In this document: piece by piece, positions 62,418 through 64,000 of the stretch
Position numbering within the stretch: position 1 is the stretch's first letter
Layout of the letters: each line of letters opens with the position of its first letter
Origin: CAYUVA01 sp964448115 [NCBI: uncultured bacterium]
GTDB taxonomy: Bacteria > CAYUVA01
DNA length: 64,000 bases
Assembly (NCBI GenBank): GCA_964448115.1
Contig: CAYUVA010000019.1
Span: 1-64,000, forward strand
Direction of reading: 5' to 3'
The notes under the pieces: generated by a model
What the model was told of the DNA's origin: nothing
Databases searched by the model: none
Seen by the model: only the letters and a program-made list of their open reading frames with translations
Made by a program: the position numbers and the translations under genes

Positions 62418-64000
62418 CTACCTGAACTCGAAGCGGAACTTTAGTTCGCCGCCGAAATTGCCCAGCTCGTTGCGCTTGCCCACCAGCACCATGTTGTCGG
62501 AAACCTCGTATTCTAGCATTATCAGCGATGACTTGTTGGAGCCCATCTGCGTGGAATAGAGCACATAAATATTATCAGCCAACTTTTTCCCAACCGTCAG
62601 CCTCGCTGCTGTCATGCCGCTAGATTGCTCTGTCTCGGCTACTGGCTCTATTCGGAAGCGATCCAAGCCGATCATCTGTGCACGTTTCTCTATCTGATTG
62701 GTCAGGTAAGCAGAAGCTAGCGAGGCAGCCTGGGTGGCCATGGTGGCGTTCCCGGATTCTCCTTTGAGGCTCTCCATTGTCTTGCCAGTAAAAAGCAGCG
62801 CAAAGCGATCCACCTCTGGCATTGCCGGGTCGCTGTCCAGGTTGACCATGAAGTTGGTGTAATAGCTGCCGCTTACGCTCAGGGTTAGCCTTACATTGTC
62901 AATGATACTGGTAGCCCTGAAATCGACCGTCGGGTTTATCTTGACCGGGTCGATGAAGTCAACCACTGCCGATTCGATGGTGAACTCGTTGTTCCACAGG
63001 ATCAACTTTCCCTTGCTCGCCTCGATTCGCCCGAAGATGCGCGGTGAGTCGGTAGTTCCCTGCACCATAAGATCCGCATCCATATACATATTAGCCACAT
63101 CGTTATCGATTATTATGCTCTGGGGAGCGAGTATATGGATATTGAGTCGCGGGTTGAAACCGCCGCTTTTCGCCTTTTCCTCGCTCACTCGCCGAGCGGT
63201 TACTATGCTCATGCCGGACTCGAAGATCATGTAATTGGGATTGATATCCTTGGTGATGCGCAGGCGGTCGATGTTGACCTCCCCTCCTATGTTCATATCC
63301 TCAAGGTTGCCGATTATGTTTAGCTTGGCGTGGCTTTTGATAGAGAGCACCTGTGGCTGGCGGATGCTTATATCCTTTGCCTCAACGATAATATCAACAA
63401 AATCAAGCTTAGCGCCATCGAGATTGATGAACCCACTGGTAGAGATATTACCTCCCCCTAAACTCGCCCCCAGTTCCTTGATATTAACCTGATTGCCATC
63501 AAAGGTGATGTTCCCCTTGAGATTCTTTACCATCTCCGGGAAGCCGATGTACTTGAAGGAGCAGTCATCGAAGGTGATGTTCCCAAAATACTGTGGCGTT
63601 TTAGTCGCACCGCTCAGCCGCATCTTGGCATTTATCACCCCCTCGGTAGCGCCGATGCTCTCCACGAACAGCCCAGCTATATCGAGCTTGATGTTAGAGC
63701 TTGCGGTCAGGTCAGCAGATCCCTCCAGATCTGCGCTCCCGGATAGGGACAAATCGATATAATCGCCCCTAAGGTGGAATGAATCGATCACCATGCGGTT
63801 ATCCTTGAGCGATACCACCAGTGGTTGCGGATTGTTTATGCCTAGGTTCATATAATTGAAGTTCAGGTCGCTTATATTAAGCTGCGCGGTCAGGTCTTTT
63901 ATCTCCAAAAGCTTCCCGTGTACTGATACAACCCCCTGTATGCTTCCTCTAGGCAGCGAGGAGCTTGTATCCAGAGCCATTGCAGCCAGCGGCGCAAGAT
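62418..64000 (-). CDS. TamB-like translocation/assembly protein, cut by the right window edge
   Basis: The minus-strand frame is open from the window edge to a stop at 62418, giving the last 527 residues. The repetitive beta-helix segments (DGNQVNIKELGASLGGGNIS, GNITFDDCSF) and the C-terminal barrel-like end (GKKLADNIYVLYSTQMG, LGNFGGELKFRFEFR) are those of TamB/DUF490 proteins, which span the periplasm and move lipids or assemble outer-membrane proteins. An ATG at 63980 is internal; the true start lies outside the window. This supports a diderm envelope. Confidence 0.85.
   Translation of the reverse strand, partial: LAPLAAMALDTSSSLPRGSIQGVVSVHGKLLEIKDLTAQLNISDLNFNYMNLGINNPQPLVVSLKDNRMVIDSFHLRGDYIDLSLSGSADLEGSADLTASSNIKLDIAGLFVESIGATEGVINAKMRLSGATKTPQYFGNITFDDCSFKYIGFPEMVKNLKGNITFDGNQVNIKELGASLGGGNISTSGFINLDGAKLDFVDIIVEAKDISIRQPQVLSIKSHAKLNIIGNLEDMNIGGEVNIDRLRITKDINPNYMIFESGMSIVTARRVSEEKAKSGGFNPRLNIHILAPQSIIIDNDVANMYMDADLMVQGTTDSPRIFGRIEASKGKLILWNNEFTIESAVVDFIDPVKINPTVDFRATSIIDNVRLTLSVSGSYYTNFMVNLDSDPAMPEVDRFALLFTGKTMESLKGESGNATMATQAASLASAYLTNQIEKRAQMIGLDRFRIEPVAETEQSSGMTAARLTVGKKLADNIYVLYSTQMGSNKSSLIMLEYEVSDNMVLVGKRNELGNFGGELKFRFEFR

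Overview
The window looks like chromosomal DNA from an uncultivated Gram-negative bacterium. An outer membrane is implied by a TonB-dependent receptor and a TamB-type protein. Several secreted or surface proteins carry Thr-Pro stalks of the (T/P)PT type, which are frequent in candidate-phylum bacteria. Genome-maintenance genes (ssrA, tilS, purD, recO, scpA, scpB, gltX) are scattered among accessory genes on both strands. I cannot assign the phylum from the sequence alone.

Layout. 1-0.9 kb: a TPR-like gene cut by the window edge, a transposase remnant and the tmRNA gene (minus strand). 0.9-5 kb: a 1342-residue surface protein. 5.2-8.4 kb: an ECF-type membrane protein, an isolated CpaF/TadA ATPase and an Asp-box protein. 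8.6-11.7 kb: tRNA-Met(CAU), tilS, purD. 11.9-15.4 kb: rmlA(long)-rmlC-like-rmlB and a lipase-like hydrolase. 15.3-19.5 kb (minus): TPR membrane protein, dGTPase, cytosolic S8 peptidase. 19.6-23.6 kb: an AT-rich island with a nonsense-mutated glycoside hydrolase and a GT-C type membrane protein, flanked by a 194-bp direct repeat that duplicates the start of the TPR gene. 23.9-26.4 kb (minus): SRPBCC protein, sirtuin, threonine aldolase. 26.6-33.2 kb: histidine kinase, TatT-like protein, beta-propeller phosphoesterase, lipoprotein, zinc phospholipase C. 33.2-39.5 kb (minus): metallophosphatase and a giant Ser/Thr kinase. 39.8-47.3 kb: two large secreted proteases of unrelated catalytic type (C25 and S8) that share the same long C-terminal tail. 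47.7-55.4 kb: zinc alcohol dehydrogenase, RecO, TonB receptor, C45-type hydrolase, potassium channel, membrane protein. 55.6-61.1 kb: GH1 lipoprotein, scpA, scpB, acyl-CoA dehydrogenase and gltX in one tight run. 61.2-64 kb: a GNAT protein behind a structured leader, and a TamB-like gene cut by the right edge.

Three things stand out. First, four secreted proteins share a domain of about 100 residues (core GYMD-S/T-RL) joined to a TPT stalk, at the C-terminus of three and the N-terminus of the fourth; I know no name for it and it may be a surface-attachment module. Second, the AT-rich island sits between 194-bp direct repeats, which suggests a recent recombination event. Third, the leader before the GNAT gene has mutually exclusive hairpins and an intrinsic terminator that overlaps the ribosome binding site, the pattern of an attenuator or riboswitch. 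Small dispersed intergenic repeats occur in many gaps.
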